A stretch of 23,742 nt of DNA, taken from the NCBI GenBank assembly GCA_007128345.1, contig SKXS01000035.1:1-23742 (forward strand), read 5' to 3'. Shown here piece by piece: positions 8,073-14,625 of this stretch. The first letter of the stretch is position 1; every line of letters starts with the position of its first letter. The notes below the pieces were generated by a model that saw nothing but the letters and a program-made list of their open reading frames with translations, made no database searches and was not told the DNA's origin. The position numbers were made by a program, and so were the translations under genes. Source of the DNA: Spirochaetia bacterium (GTDB taxonomy: Bacteria; Spirochaetota; Spirochaetia; PWKH01).

Positions 8073-9041
8073 ATGACCGGGACCTTACTGCTGTTTTTCT
8101 CTACAGCTTTGGGAAGCATCCTGCTCGGCTATGTGCTTAAATCTGTGGTGCTGAGCAGGAATGCCGCAACGGATATGCAGCTTCGTACTGTCTCCAAGTA
8201 CATGAAGGTGCTGGCGATTATCATGCTTGAACCCATACCGGTGATCAACTCGTTCTGGACGCTCCAGCTGATTTCTCCCAAGCTGCTTCTGATGGTCTTC
8301 TTCGGGGTGGTCTATGCATGGGTAAGCATGTTTTCGGCGGTCTACATCGGCAGGAGGGCGCGTTACGACGACAGCACTGCAGCATCGTTCTTTGTCTCTG
8401 TTGCGTTCAGCAACTTTGGTACATTCGGCGGCCTTGCAGCCCTGCTGCTCTTCGGCCATACCGGCTATGCTTTGGTCATGCTCGCAATTGTGCTGTCCCC
8501 CATAGTGAATTTCGGCTACGGGTACCTGGTCTCCCATAATATATCCCGCGGGCATAAGGCGCCCTTTCAGATATCTCTGAAGGGATTCTCCAGCTCGCCG
8601 GTCATATACATACCGCTTATTTCGGTGTGCATCGGTCTTGCACTCAGGGTATCCGGTGTGCAGCATACCACTGTGCTGAACACCCTCACCTCAATTCTGG
8701 TCCCTGTTCAGGCAACCGTCATAGGTATTGCCTTCGGGATGACCCTGAAGGTCCGGGCGATACGTAAGTACCTGCGCATTCTGGCATCCATTGTTATGAT
8801 CAAGTACCTGGTAATTCCTTTCATTATCATTCCTGTTGCCATGCTGTTCGGCATGCACCAGATTATGGACGGGCTGCCGCTGTATATCATCATCCTGCTC
8901 ATATACATGCCTGTGGCTATCAATGCACTGATTCCCCCGGTGCTCTACGGGTTTGATCTGGATCTGGTCAATTCAGCATGGATCGTCACGACCCTCGGAC
9001 TGTGTATTATATTCCCCCTGCTCCTGGTGCTGTTGTCCTGA
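8073..9041 (+). CDS. AEC-family (auxin efflux carrier-like) permease
   Basis: A 322-residue polytopic membrane protein with about ten hydrophobic segments in two halves separated by a polar central loop (near HNISRGHKAPFQ), as in the AEC/Mem_trans family. Members export or import small carboxylates or similar anions in the inner membrane; the substrate cannot be deduced. The second half has SILVPVQATVIGIAFG and MPVAINALIPP, resembling the family's conserved crossover regions. The start is uncertain. ATG 8073 has a weak GGGGTG six bases upstream, and the in-frame GTG at 8064 would add three residues; the next in-frame stop upstream is at 8028. It follows the 40-residue peptide gene by about 120 bases. 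No good intrinsic terminator lies directly after it; the nearest strong one is at 9193-9232. Confidence 0.8.
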   Translation: MTGTLLLFFSTALGSILLGYVLKSVVLSRNAATDMQLRTVSKYMKVLAIIMLEPIPVINSFWTLQLISPKLLLMVFFGVVYAWVSMFSAVYIGRRARYDDSTAASFFVSVAFSNFGTFGGLAALLLFGHTGYALVMLAIVLSPIVNFGYGYLVSHNISRGHKAPFQISLKGFSSSPVIYIPLISVCIGLALRVSGVQHTTVLNTLTSILVPVQATVIGIAFGMTLKVRAIRKYLRILASIVMIKYLVIPFIIIPVAMLFGMHQIMDGLPLYIIILLIYMPVAINALIPPVLYGFDLDLVNSAWIVTTLGLCIIFPLLLVLLS

Positions 9042-9079
9042 TGATTTTTTTACAATTTCATAATAATAGTTCTTTCCTC

Positions 9080-9106
9080 TTGACGGAAAATCTGGTACAA
9101 TATAAA
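9080..9106 (+). promoter_or_regulatory. Promoter-like sequence with no protein gene downstream
   Basis: TTGACG (9080-9085, 5/6 match to -35) and TATAAA (9101-9106, 5/6 match to -10) are separated by 15 bases, slightly short of ideal. Transcription would begin near 9113. The next feature on this strand is the intrinsic terminator at 9193-9232, not an open reading frame. Confidence 0.45.
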
Positions 9107-9112
9107 CAGACC

Positions 9113-9232
9113 AATGTGGTCTTTCCTTTTTGGGGGTTTTTGTTTTATCGATTCTTGAGAGTTGATGGACTAGGTTGTGTATTATGCGAATTGATCGTCC
9201 CGGAAACAGCAAATCCCCGGGACGATCTTTTT
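9113..9232 (+). ncRNA. Candidate ~120-nt small RNA
   Basis: The interval runs from the start predicted for the promoter at 9080-9106 to the end of a strong intrinsic terminator. It contains no credible coding sequence: the short ATG frames lack ribosome binding sites, and the longest continues through the terminator. It begins with a U-rich stretch with a G5 run, a composition compatible with a trans-acting RNA. It does not match 6S RNA, tmRNA, RNase P or SRP RNA features I can check by eye. The alternative is that it is the 3' untranslated region of the permease gene. Confidence 0.35.
9193..9232 (+). terminator. Strong rho-independent terminator
   Basis: A perfect 11-bp stem, GATCGTCCCGG (9193-9203) with CCGGGACGATC (9217-9227), has a 13-base loop and is followed directly by TTTTT (9228-9232). 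It is the clearest intrinsic terminator in the window. It ends either the permease transcript or a separate small RNA. Confidence 0.85.
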
Positions 9233-9324
9233 CTCTGATGCACTTCCAAGAGAGCCTGGTTACAGTGAAGGCTGTCCATTTTCTCTCACTTCGTATCCCT
9301 GCAGAATCTTGCATAGACACAACC

Positions 9325-9354
9325 GGCAGGGCATCATCAAAACGATGCCCTGCC
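9325..9354. repeat. Perfect 11-bp inverted repeat (hairpin without T-run)
   Basis: GGCAGGGCATC (9325-9335) pairs with GATGCCCTGCC (9344-9354) around an 8-base loop. Neither side is followed by a T-run, so it is not a standard terminator. It lies about 40 bases upstream of the -35 box of the exported-protein gene and could be a protein-binding site, an RNA 3' end or a processing hairpin. Confidence 0.5.
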
Positions 9355-9394
9355 CGGGGTCGGCGTGTCCGGCTCAATACAGGTACAGGAAACA

Positions 9395-9423
9395 TTGTCT
9401 TTGCCTGGGAATGGGGGTATTAT
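9395..9423 (+). promoter_or_regulatory. Promoter of the exported-protein gene
   Basis: TTGTCT (9395-9400), a 17-base spacer and TATTAT (9418-9423) match the sigma-70 consensus at 4/6 and 5/6. The predicted start near 9430 falls just before the GAGGAG ribosome binding site, giving a leader of only about 16 bases. Confidence 0.55.
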
Positions 9424-9445
9424 ACGTGTAGAGGAGCAGGGGTGT

Positions 9446-10066
9446 ATGGGTAGATATGTTGCTTGGTTTATGATGGTGCTGGTTATGGTTCCCATTGCGG
9501 GGACCGACAGGCAGGACGCGACTCCTATTACGGCAGAACCCTACGTGCAGGACCTCTGCACCCAAGGGGATGATGATGCATGTCCTGACTTTACAAAAGG
9601 CTTCTTTTACGGAGCGAGTGTACGTGTGCCGGTAAAGCTTGGTTCCTTTCGAGAGGGATTGCTTACCTCCAGGGCGGGAATTGAAGCGCTGATGCTTCCC
9701 TGGAGAGCTGTAGGTTTTTCTGCATCGCTTCGGCCCTTCAGCGCTGCTACCTTTACCGAGGTCAGCGACTGGGTTACGGGGGACAACCGGATTATTATGA
9801 TAGTCCCTGCTTCAGCGGGTGTCCGCTGGTATCCCTTCAACGGTCCCCGAGGACTGAGCGTTCAGCTCCAGTGGGAGGCCATGGTGGTGACCCAGGATGT
9901 GGATGAGGGGTGGCTCTTCACATTCCACCAGGGAATCGGTGTAGAAGCAGCATACAGCCTGCTGTTCTCTGAATCCCTTGTATATCTCTCGGCTCAGCTG
10001 TCCTATATGCCGCAGACCCCGCTTGGCTCCTATCATCCGGCAGTGGGCATAGGTATACTCTGGTAG
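9446..10066 (+). CDS. Exported protein, probably an outer-membrane beta-barrel
   Basis: A 206-residue protein with a Sec-type signal peptide: MGR, then a hydrophobic core through VLVMVPIAG, with cleavage probably between residues 19 and 26. The mature part has a Cys pair (C38, C46) in an Asp-rich segment that could form a disulfide, followed by alternating polar/hydrophobic strands with glycines and aromatics (about 55-205). It ends in AVGIGILW; a terminal aromatic residue is typical of outer-membrane barrels recognised by BamA. It is short, as expected for about eight strands. Upstream in-frame codons are ignored because ATG 9446 has GAGGAG nine bases before it and begins the signal peptide. 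I cannot name a family. It converges on metA with one base between the stop codons. Confidence 0.7.
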   Translation: MGRYVAWFMMVLVMVPIAGTDRQDATPITAEPYVQDLCTQGDDDACPDFTKGFFYGASVRVPVKLGSFREGLLTSRAGIEALMLPWRAVGFSASLRPFSAATFTEVSDWVTGDNRIIMIVPASAGVRWYPFNGPRGLSVQLQWEAMVVTQDVDEGWLFTFHQGIGVEAAYSLLFSESLVYLSAQLSYMPQTPLGSYHPAVGIGILW

Positions 10067-10067
10067 C

Positions 10068-10967
10068 CTAGATCACATAGGGTGTATCAAGGTAGACCTG
10101 CTTAACCCACTGCTGGAAGAATTCAAGGCCGTGACTCCTCCATTGGTTGACCGGGTGCTCCAGATCCAGATTTTCAGGTTTAGCCACATCGGTGCGGCCC
10201 ATTTCCACATCACGACGATACTCATCAATCAGACGTTCGGTCTGGTATTCCGGATGACCGAGGTGCATGATAAACCTGCCGTCACCGCTTTCGAATATGG
10301 CGTACCCCCCCTGCTCCCCATGGGCAAGCAGGCGTATGCTTCCTGATTCTGCATGCTCCTCCATGACCTCATCGCAGATACCTGAGTGCCTGCTCTGGGG
10401 GCACCAAAAGATATCATCATGCTCTCCTGTCACCCGGTGAGTCCTGTCAAGGTTTTGGGTAGGAAAAACACCGAAGAGCTTCCTGGGGTAGCGCACCTTA
10501 TCTATACCGAGGTACTTTGCCAGGGCAAGGCCGCCCCAGCAGATACCCAGGGTGGAGACGATGTGCTTTCGCGCATATGCCAGAATCTCAGTAAGCTCGC
10601 TCCAGTAGGAAACCTCCTCAAATGCTAGTTCCTCCACTGGCGCCCCGGTGATGATCAGGCCGTCGAAGCCGCGGCTTTGCACAGCCTGTTCGAAGGTAAT
10701 GTAGAAGTGCTTCAGGTGACTCCTGCTGCTGCTGGTGTAGGAGTGGGCATTGAACCTGAGCCACACCGGTTCTATCTGGATGATGGACCTCCCCAGGGGA
10801 AAGAGGAGGCTGTACTCATAGGACTCTGCCTTGGGCATGATGTTGAGGATCCCTATGCGCAGCGGCCGGATATCCTGCCGCTGGGCTTCGGCCTGGCTGA
10901 TGCAGTGCACCCTGCGCTGCTGGAGCACTCCCCTGATGTGGTAATCTTCCGGTACGATGATGGACAT
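10068..10967 (-). CDS. metA: Homoserine O-acyltransferase (MetA family), predicted acetyl-CoA specific
   Basis: A 299-residue MetA-family enzyme activating homoserine for methionine synthesis. It shows the nucleophile C143 in GICWGG, the catalytic His/Glu pair in GHPEY (H238, E240), IGILNIMPKAESYE and the C-terminal NWRSH-like RSHGLEFF. In the loop ITGAPVEELAF, Glu112 aligns with the residue that sets donor choice: Gly in the succinyl-CoA enzyme of E. coli, Glu in acetyl-CoA enzymes such as that of Bacillus cereus. I therefore predict homoserine O-acetyltransferase activity despite the usual 'succinyltransferase' label. This agrees with the upstream metY, whose product uses O-acetylhomoserine. 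ATG 10967 has AGGAG five bases before it, within the end of metY; only two bases separate metY's stop from this start, so the genes are co-translated. It is the last gene of the Rrf2-cysK-metY-metA operon. Confidence 0.93.
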   Translation of the reverse strand: MSIIVPEDYHIRGVLQQRRVHCISQAEAQRQDIRPLRIGILNIMPKAESYEYSLLFPLGRSIIQIEPVWLRFNAHSYTSSSRSHLKHFYITFEQAVQSRGFDGLIITGAPVEELAFEEVSYWSELTEILAYARKHIVSTLGICWGGLALAKYLGIDKVRYPRKLFGVFPTQNLDRTHRVTGEHDDIFWCPQSRHSGICDEVMEEHAESGSIRLLAHGEQGGYAIFESGDGRFIMHLGHPEYQTERLIDEYRRDVEMGRTDVAKPENLDLEHPVNQWRSHGLEFFQQWVKQVYLDTPYVI

Positions 10968-10969
10968 GT

Positions 10970-12253
10970 CTACTCCTGTCCCGATTCTGCTAAGGCCTGC
11001 TTCAGATCTTCGATGATGTCATCAATATGCTCAATGCCGATGGAAAGCCGCACCAGGTCCGGGGTTATGCCCCCTGCCAGCTGATCTGCTTCGGATAGCT
11101 GGGAATGGGTGGTGCTTGCCGGGTGTATGGCCAGTGACTTGGCATCTCCGACGTTCGCCAGATGCGAAAAGAGCTTCAGCGAGTTGATGAACCGCTCTCC
11201 CGCTGCCCGGTCTCCCTTGATGCCGAAGACCACCATGCCCCCAAATCCATGGGAGAACTGATCTAAGGCAAAGTGATGAGATGGATCATCCTCCAGACCC
11301 GGGTAGCGCACCCAGCTGACTGCGGGATGGCTTGCAAGAAACCGTGCCGTCTGCATCGCGTTGGTGCAATGGCGCTCCATCCGAAGCGGCAGCGTCTCAA
11401 TTCCCTGGAGAAACAGCCATGCATTGTCCGGGCTGATGCACGCGCCGAGATTGCGCAGCGGCACAAGACGCATACGTGTGATGAACGGCGCACTTCCCTC
11501 CGGAAGATCGTAGGCGAATCGTAGATCGTGGTAGGAGGAGTCAGGTTCGTTATAGAGCCTGAAGCGAGGATCCTTCCAGTCAAAGGTACCTCCGTCGATC
11601 ACAATGCCTCCGATGCCTGTGCCTGATCCGCTGAGCCATTTGGTGAGCGAATGGATGACAATGTCTGCCCCATGCTCAAGAGGCCTCATCAGGTAGGGTG
11701 TGGTGAATGTGGAGTCCACCGCCAGGGGAATCCTGCGGGATCGTGCGACTTGGGCGTACTGCTTCAGGCTGACGACGTCAAGGGAAGGGTTTCCGATGAC
11801 TTCAGTGAACACCAAGCGGGTGCGGTCAGTGATTGCCTGCTCGAGCGAGGCTATATCATTCGGGGGAACGAATGTGACGTCGATCCCAAGTTCCGGGAGG
11901 ATGGAGCTGAACATAGTGTGGGTTCCGCCGTAGAGGTTGGATGTCGAGACCATATGGTCGCCCCTGCCGCAGACATTTATGACCGTATAGAAGATCCCGG
12001 AGGTCCCGGAGGCAAGCGCCAGAGCTCCCGCACCCCCTTCTAGATCGTTCATCCGTGTCTCAAGCACCTGCTGGGTGGGATTCATGATCCGTGTGTAAAT
12101 GTTTCCCTGCTCCTTCAGGCCGAAGAGATCTGCCGCATGGGCGGTATCCCTGAAGAGGTACGAACTGGTACGGTGCAGCGGAACCGCCCGAGAAGCGGTT
12201 TCGTCGACGGAAAAACCGCTGTGCAAAGCCCTTGTTTCAAATTGATAAGCCAT
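10970..12253 (-). CDS. metY: O-acetylhomoserine sulfhydrylase
   Basis: A 427-residue PLP enzyme of the Cys/Met metabolism class that combines O-acetylhomoserine with sulfide to give homocysteine. The PLP lysine is K205 in SLTKWLSGSGTGIGG, followed by the IVIDGG typical of MetY; YTRIMNPT and the ASGTSG cofactor loop are present. The length of about 430 residues fits MetY rather than the shorter MetB/MetC. An in-frame ATG at 12283 would add ten residues, but ATG 12253 has GGAGG eight bases upstream and begins the family's usual FETRALHSG N-terminus. The gene starts 13 bases after cysK and ends two bases before metA, so sulfide assimilation into both cysteine and homocysteine is encoded together. 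Confidence 0.93.
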   Translation of the reverse strand: MAYQFETRALHSGFSVDETASRAVPLHRTSSYLFRDTAHAADLFGLKEQGNIYTRIMNPTQQVLETRMNDLEGGAGALALASGTSGIFYTVINVCGRGDHMVSTSNLYGGTHTMFSSILPELGIDVTFVPPNDIASLEQAITDRTRLVFTEVIGNPSLDVVSLKQYAQVARSRRIPLAVDSTFTTPYLMRPLEHGADIVIHSLTKWLSGSGTGIGGIVIDGGTFDWKDPRFRLYNEPDSSYHDLRFAYDLPEGSAPFITRMRLVPLRNLGACISPDNAWLFLQGIETLPLRMERHCTNAMQTARFLASHPAVSWVRYPGLEDDPSHHFALDQFSHGFGGMVVFGIKGDRAAGERFINSLKLFSHLANVGDAKSLAIHPASTTHSQLSEADQLAGGITPDLVRLSIGIEHIDDIIEDLKQALAESGQE

Positions 12254-12266
12254 GTAATGATCCTCC

Positions 12267-13205
12267 TTACTGGTTTCCTTCATCCTGTGAATAGATCCAG
12301 GTGGACAAGTAGCGCTCTCCCATATCAGGGAGAATGACTACAAAGCGCTTGCCCTGGCCGCTTATTTCACCTGCAGCCTTGCGTGCCGCAGCCAGGGCCG
12401 CCCCTGATGATATGCCGAGAAAGATGCCCTCACTTCTGGCTGCCATGCGCGCAGTCTCTGCAGCTTCCTGGGAGCTTACAGGAATCACGCGGTCGTATAC
12501 CTTGGTATTGAGCACCTTCGGGACAAAACCCGCACCGATCCCCTGGATTTTATGGGGTCCTGGTTCTCCGCCTGACAGCACTGATGACTCCATCGGTTCC
12601 ACTGCTATGACCTGCAGACCCGCCACCTCAGCCTTAAGCACCTCCCCCGCACCGGTGATGGTTCCCCCCGTACCGATTCCCGCGACGAAGAAATCAATCC
12701 TCCCATCGGTGTCCCGCAGAATTTCACGGGCGGTGGTCCTCCGATGCACCTCAGGATTGATCGGGTTCTCGAACTGGAGCGGCATAAAGCTTCCCGGATG
12801 CTGTGCGGTGAGCATCCGTGCCGTGCTGATGGCTTCCCGCATGCCGCCGGCTGCGGGAGTGAGCACCAGCTCTGCTCCCAGCGCCTTAAGGAGCTTCCTG
12901 CGTTCCACGCTCATGGATTCAGGCATGGTGAGGATCAGGCGATATCCCCTTGCGGCTGCCACGAAAGCAAGGCCTATGCCCGTGTTTCCGCTGGTAGGCT
13001 CTATGATAAGGGAGCCCGGCGAAAGCAGTCCGTTGCGTTCAGCGTCCTCTACCATAGCCAGGGCGATGCGGTCCTTGACGCTGGAGAGGGGATTGAAATA
13101 CTCCAGCTTTCCGATAATCTCGTTTCCTGTCTCTCTGCTCATCGTGCGGATGCGTACCATCGGGGTGTTCCCCACCAGGTCGGTTATTGATGATGCTATA
13201 TTCAT
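12267..13205 (-). CDS. cysK: Cysteine synthase (O-acetylserine sulfhydrylase)
   Basis: A 312-residue PLP enzyme that makes cysteine from O-acetylserine and sulfide. K44 in NPLSSVKDR is the PLP lysine; EPTSGNTG binds the substrate carboxylate; GIGTGGTITG binds the cofactor phosphate; GISSGAALAAA and the ILPDMGERYLST C-terminus are typical of CysK. The length is that of the family. GGAGG lies four bases before ATG 13205. It follows the Rrf2 gene by 15 bases and precedes metY by 13. In Bacillus, CysK also binds the Rrf2 regulator CymR as a cysteine sensor, so its position beside an Rrf2 gene may be regulatory as well as metabolic (inference). No serine acetyltransferase gene is in the window. 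Confidence 0.94.
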   Translation of the reverse strand: MNIASSITDLVGNTPMVRIRTMSRETGNEIIGKLEYFNPLSSVKDRIALAMVEDAERNGLLSPGSLIIEPTSGNTGIGLAFVAAARGYRLILTMPESMSVERRKLLKALGAELVLTPAAGGMREAISTARMLTAQHPGSFMPLQFENPINPEVHRRTTAREILRDTDGRIDFFVAGIGTGGTITGAGEVLKAEVAGLQVIAVEPMESSVLSGGEPGPHKIQGIGAGFVPKVLNTKVYDRVIPVSSQEAAETARMAARSEGIFLGISSGAALAAARKAAGEISGQGKRFVVILPDMGERYLSTWIYSQDEGNQ

Positions 13206-13220
13206 GGGACCTCCTTAATC

Positions 13221-13652
13221 CTATATGACGAAGTCCATGCAGCCTTGGCGCTCCTGCTGCAGAAGGTGCTCCAGGGTATGTCTGGCGAGTACGGCTTCCA
13301 TAGCCGTGTGCAGTTCCTTCCATATATGCCGGGTTGTGCATCCAAGCTTTCTGGAGCATACTCCGGCTTCTCCAATGCAGGGAACCGGCATCACGGGACC
13401 ATCAAGGGCTGCAACAATATCAAGAACGGTAATTTTTCCTGGATGTCTGGCAAGCCTGCATCCCCCGCCTGCGCCCCTGGATGTGATGATGAGCCCTGCT
13501 TCCCGAAGTGATGCGAGGATGTTTTCCAGGTAGGAGTCGGGAATCTGCTGGCGCTCGGCAATATCTCTGCGGGTTGCCTGACTGCCGGGGTATGACCGGG
13601 CTATTTCCACCATCGCTCGGGTGCCGTACCTGCTTTTAGTTGACAGTCTCAT
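13221..13652 (-). CDS. Rrf2-family transcriptional regulator with three cysteines
   Basis: A 143-residue Rrf2 regulator. The N-terminal winged helix (about 1-65) opens MRLSTKSRYGTRAM and includes IPDSYLENILASLREAGLI and SRGAGGGCRLAR. The central region has C92, C99 and C105, close to the C-x5-C-x5-C that holds the 2Fe-2S cluster of IscR (92, 98, 104) but with x6 in the first gap; C65 is a fourth cysteine. CymR of Bacillus lacks such cysteines, so a cluster- or thiol-based signal is likely. It heads the operon with cysK, metY and metA, which it probably controls in response to cysteine, sulfide or Fe-S status. ATG 13652 has GAGG four bases upstream. The promoter at 13685-13711 probably carries its own binding site; a direct repeat CTGAAT at 13671 and 13690 (19-base period) is a weak operator candidate. 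Confidence 0.88.
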   Translation of the reverse strand: MRLSTKSRYGTRAMVEIARSYPGSQATRRDIAERQQIPDSYLENILASLREAGLIITSRGAGGGCRLARHPGKITVLDIVAALDGPVMPVPCIGEAGVCSRKLGCTTRHIWKELHTAMEAVLARHTLEHLLQQERQGCMDFVI

Positions 13653-13684
13653 AAATCCTCATAAAACTCACTGAATTTGTGAAC

Positions 13685-13711
13685 ATTATCTGAATAGGGT
13701 ACCCGTGTCAA
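13685..13711 (-). promoter_or_regulatory. Promoter of the Rrf2-cysK-metYA operon
   Basis: The minus strand has a perfect -35 TTGACA (13711-13706), a 15-base spacer and GATAAT (13690-13685, 5/6). The short spacer suggests a weak basal promoter or one needing adjustment by a regulator; an alternative TAATGT with 17-base spacing also exists. The start would be near 13678, about 25 bases before the Rrf2 ATG. Confidence 0.55.
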
Positions 13712-13722
13712 TACCTGCAGGC

Positions 13723-13751
13723 TTTAAAAACGGCCGCAAGTATCCTATACT
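13723..13751 (+). promoter_or_regulatory. Promoter of deoD
   Basis: TTTAAA (13723-13728, 4/6), a 17-base spacer and TATACT (13746-13751, 5/6) precede deoD by about 37 bases. Its -35 lies 11 bases from that of the divergent Rrf2 promoter, so the two probably influence each other. Confidence 0.5.
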
Positions 13752-13788
13752 GGGGGTATGATCTCTACATACAGGAGGGAAGGTTGTC

Positions 13789-14499
13789 ATGGCAACACCT
13801 CACATACAAGCAGAGTCTCACGAAGTAGCTGAATATGTACTTATGCCGGGGGATCCTCTTCGGGCTGAATATATTGCCAGTACATTTCTTGAAGGGGCGA
13901 AGCAGTTCAACGCTGTGCGTAATATGCTCGGATTTACCGGCACCTGGAAGGGGGTACGGGTTTCTGCCATGGGCAGCGGCATGGGCATGCCGTCAATCGC
14001 CATTTATGCCGAGGAGCTCTGCAGGTTCTATGGAGCCGCACGGATAGTCAGGGTAGGGAGCTGCGGCGCTCTCCAGGAGCGCCTGAAGCTCCGTGATCTG
14101 GTCATGGCGGTAACCGCCTGCACGGACTCGAACGTAAACGCGATACGCTTCCGCGGAGCCTCATTTGCGCCCGCTGCCGATTTTTCACTTGGCCTGGAAG
14201 CGTACCGGGCTGCTGAGAAGCGGGGGGTACCCATCCATGCCGGAACTATACTGAGCACCGATACCTTCTACGGCCATGACGGAGATATTGACTGGAAGCT
14301 CTGGGCATCCTATGGAGTGCTTGCGGTGGAGATGGAGACAGCGGCACTCTACACGATCGCAGCGAAGCACCGGGTCCAGGCGCTCACCCTGCTGACGGTA
14401 TCGGATTCTCTGTGCACGGGCGAAGCCGCGTCACCGGAAGAGCGGGAGCGGTCATACGGCAGCATGATGGAGGTTGCCCTGGATGCTGTTATTGCTTGA
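13789..14499 (+). CDS. deoD: Purine nucleoside phosphorylase, DeoD type
   Basis: A 236-residue phosphorylase that splits purine (deoxy)nucleosides with phosphate into base and (deoxy)ribose-1-phosphate for salvage. MPGDPLRAEYIA gives phosphate-binding G21 and R25, RNMLGFTG gives R44 and VRVGSCGAL gives R88/S91. The nucleoside site shows VEMETAALY, and the catalytic pair D206 (VSDSL) and R219 keeps the 13-residue spacing of D204/R217 in the E. coli hexamer. The length is standard. ATG 13789 has AGGAGG at 13773-13778, ten bases upstream, a little far but the only choice. It is divergent from the sulfur operon and followed by an AT-rich block, with no other nucleoside genes nearby. Confidence 0.93.
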   Translation: MATPHIQAESHEVAEYVLMPGDPLRAEYIASTFLEGAKQFNAVRNMLGFTGTWKGVRVSAMGSGMGMPSIAIYAEELCRFYGAARIVRVGSCGALQERLKLRDLVMAVTACTDSNVNAIRFRGASFAPAADFSLGLEAYRAAEKRGVPIHAGTILSTDTFYGHDGDIDWKLWASYGVLAVEMETAALYTIAAKHRVQALTLLTVSDSLCTGEAASPEERERSYGSMMEVALDAVIA

Positions 14500-14513
14500 A
14501 CCTGAGACGAGAA

Positions 14514-14603
14514 ATTAGTATACTAATGATATATACCGAATTATATACTAATAGTTGTTTTATTTTAAGTATATATCTGCAATAAATTATATAGTATGCT
14601 AAT
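14514..14603. repeat. AT-rich regulatory block with repeated TAT(A/G)CTAAT motifs
   Basis: Between deoD and the sucrose gene lies a sharply AT-rich block. TATACTAAT occurs at 14519-14527 and 14544-14552, and TATGCTAAT at 14595-14603, with start-to-start distances of 25 and 51 bases; a very weak match at about 14570 would complete a 25-26-base spacing. The first copy is part of a perfect 14-bp palindrome, ATTAGTATACTAAT (14514-14527). A -10-like TATAGT is at 14590-14595. The block could hold an operator array for the sucrose gene. Alternatively ATTAGTATA (14514-14522) can pair with TATACTAAT (14544-14552) ahead of a T-rich run, giving a weak all-AT terminator for deoD. Confidence 0.5.
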
Positions 14604-14625
14604 TATTGACAGGCAGGGGGAACGC

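Larger units (their letters stand above)
9042..9445. other. 404-bp intergenic region with promoter, terminator and hairpin
   Basis: This is the only gene-free stretch longer than 300 bases. Open frames crossing it have no good ribosome binding site and run through the terminator hairpin. It holds in order: a promoter-like TTGACG/TATAAA (9080-9106); a small hairpin with arms 9108-9113 and 9117-9122 followed by TTCCTTTTT; a strong intrinsic terminator (9193-9232); an 11-bp-stem hairpin without T-run (9325-9354); and the promoter of the next gene (9395-9423). The first part could encode a small RNA or be the long 3' untranslated region of the permease gene. Confidence 0.6.

Noticed and set aside
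9108..9131. Small hairpin AGACCA/TGGTCT followed by TTCCTTTTT as the permease terminator
   Set aside because: A 6-bp stem with a 3-base loop and an interrupted T-run is marginal, and it overlaps the predicted start of the candidate small RNA; mentioned only as a possibility.
9193..9227. Resemblance of CCGGAAACAGCAAAT to the SRP RNA apical domain
   Set aside because: The symmetric internal loop and the paired GCAGC/GGTGTGCC-type partner are absent; the sequence is a simple terminator stem.
9175..9453. 92-codon frame across the intergenic region
   Set aside because: It reads straight through the strong terminator at 9193-9232, lacks a ribosome binding site and has no family resemblance.
12334..13218. 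294-codon plus-strand frame opposite cysK
   Set aside because: It mirrors the cysK reading frame exactly, and its Ser/Arg/Pro-rich low-information product is what an antisense cysK frame gives.
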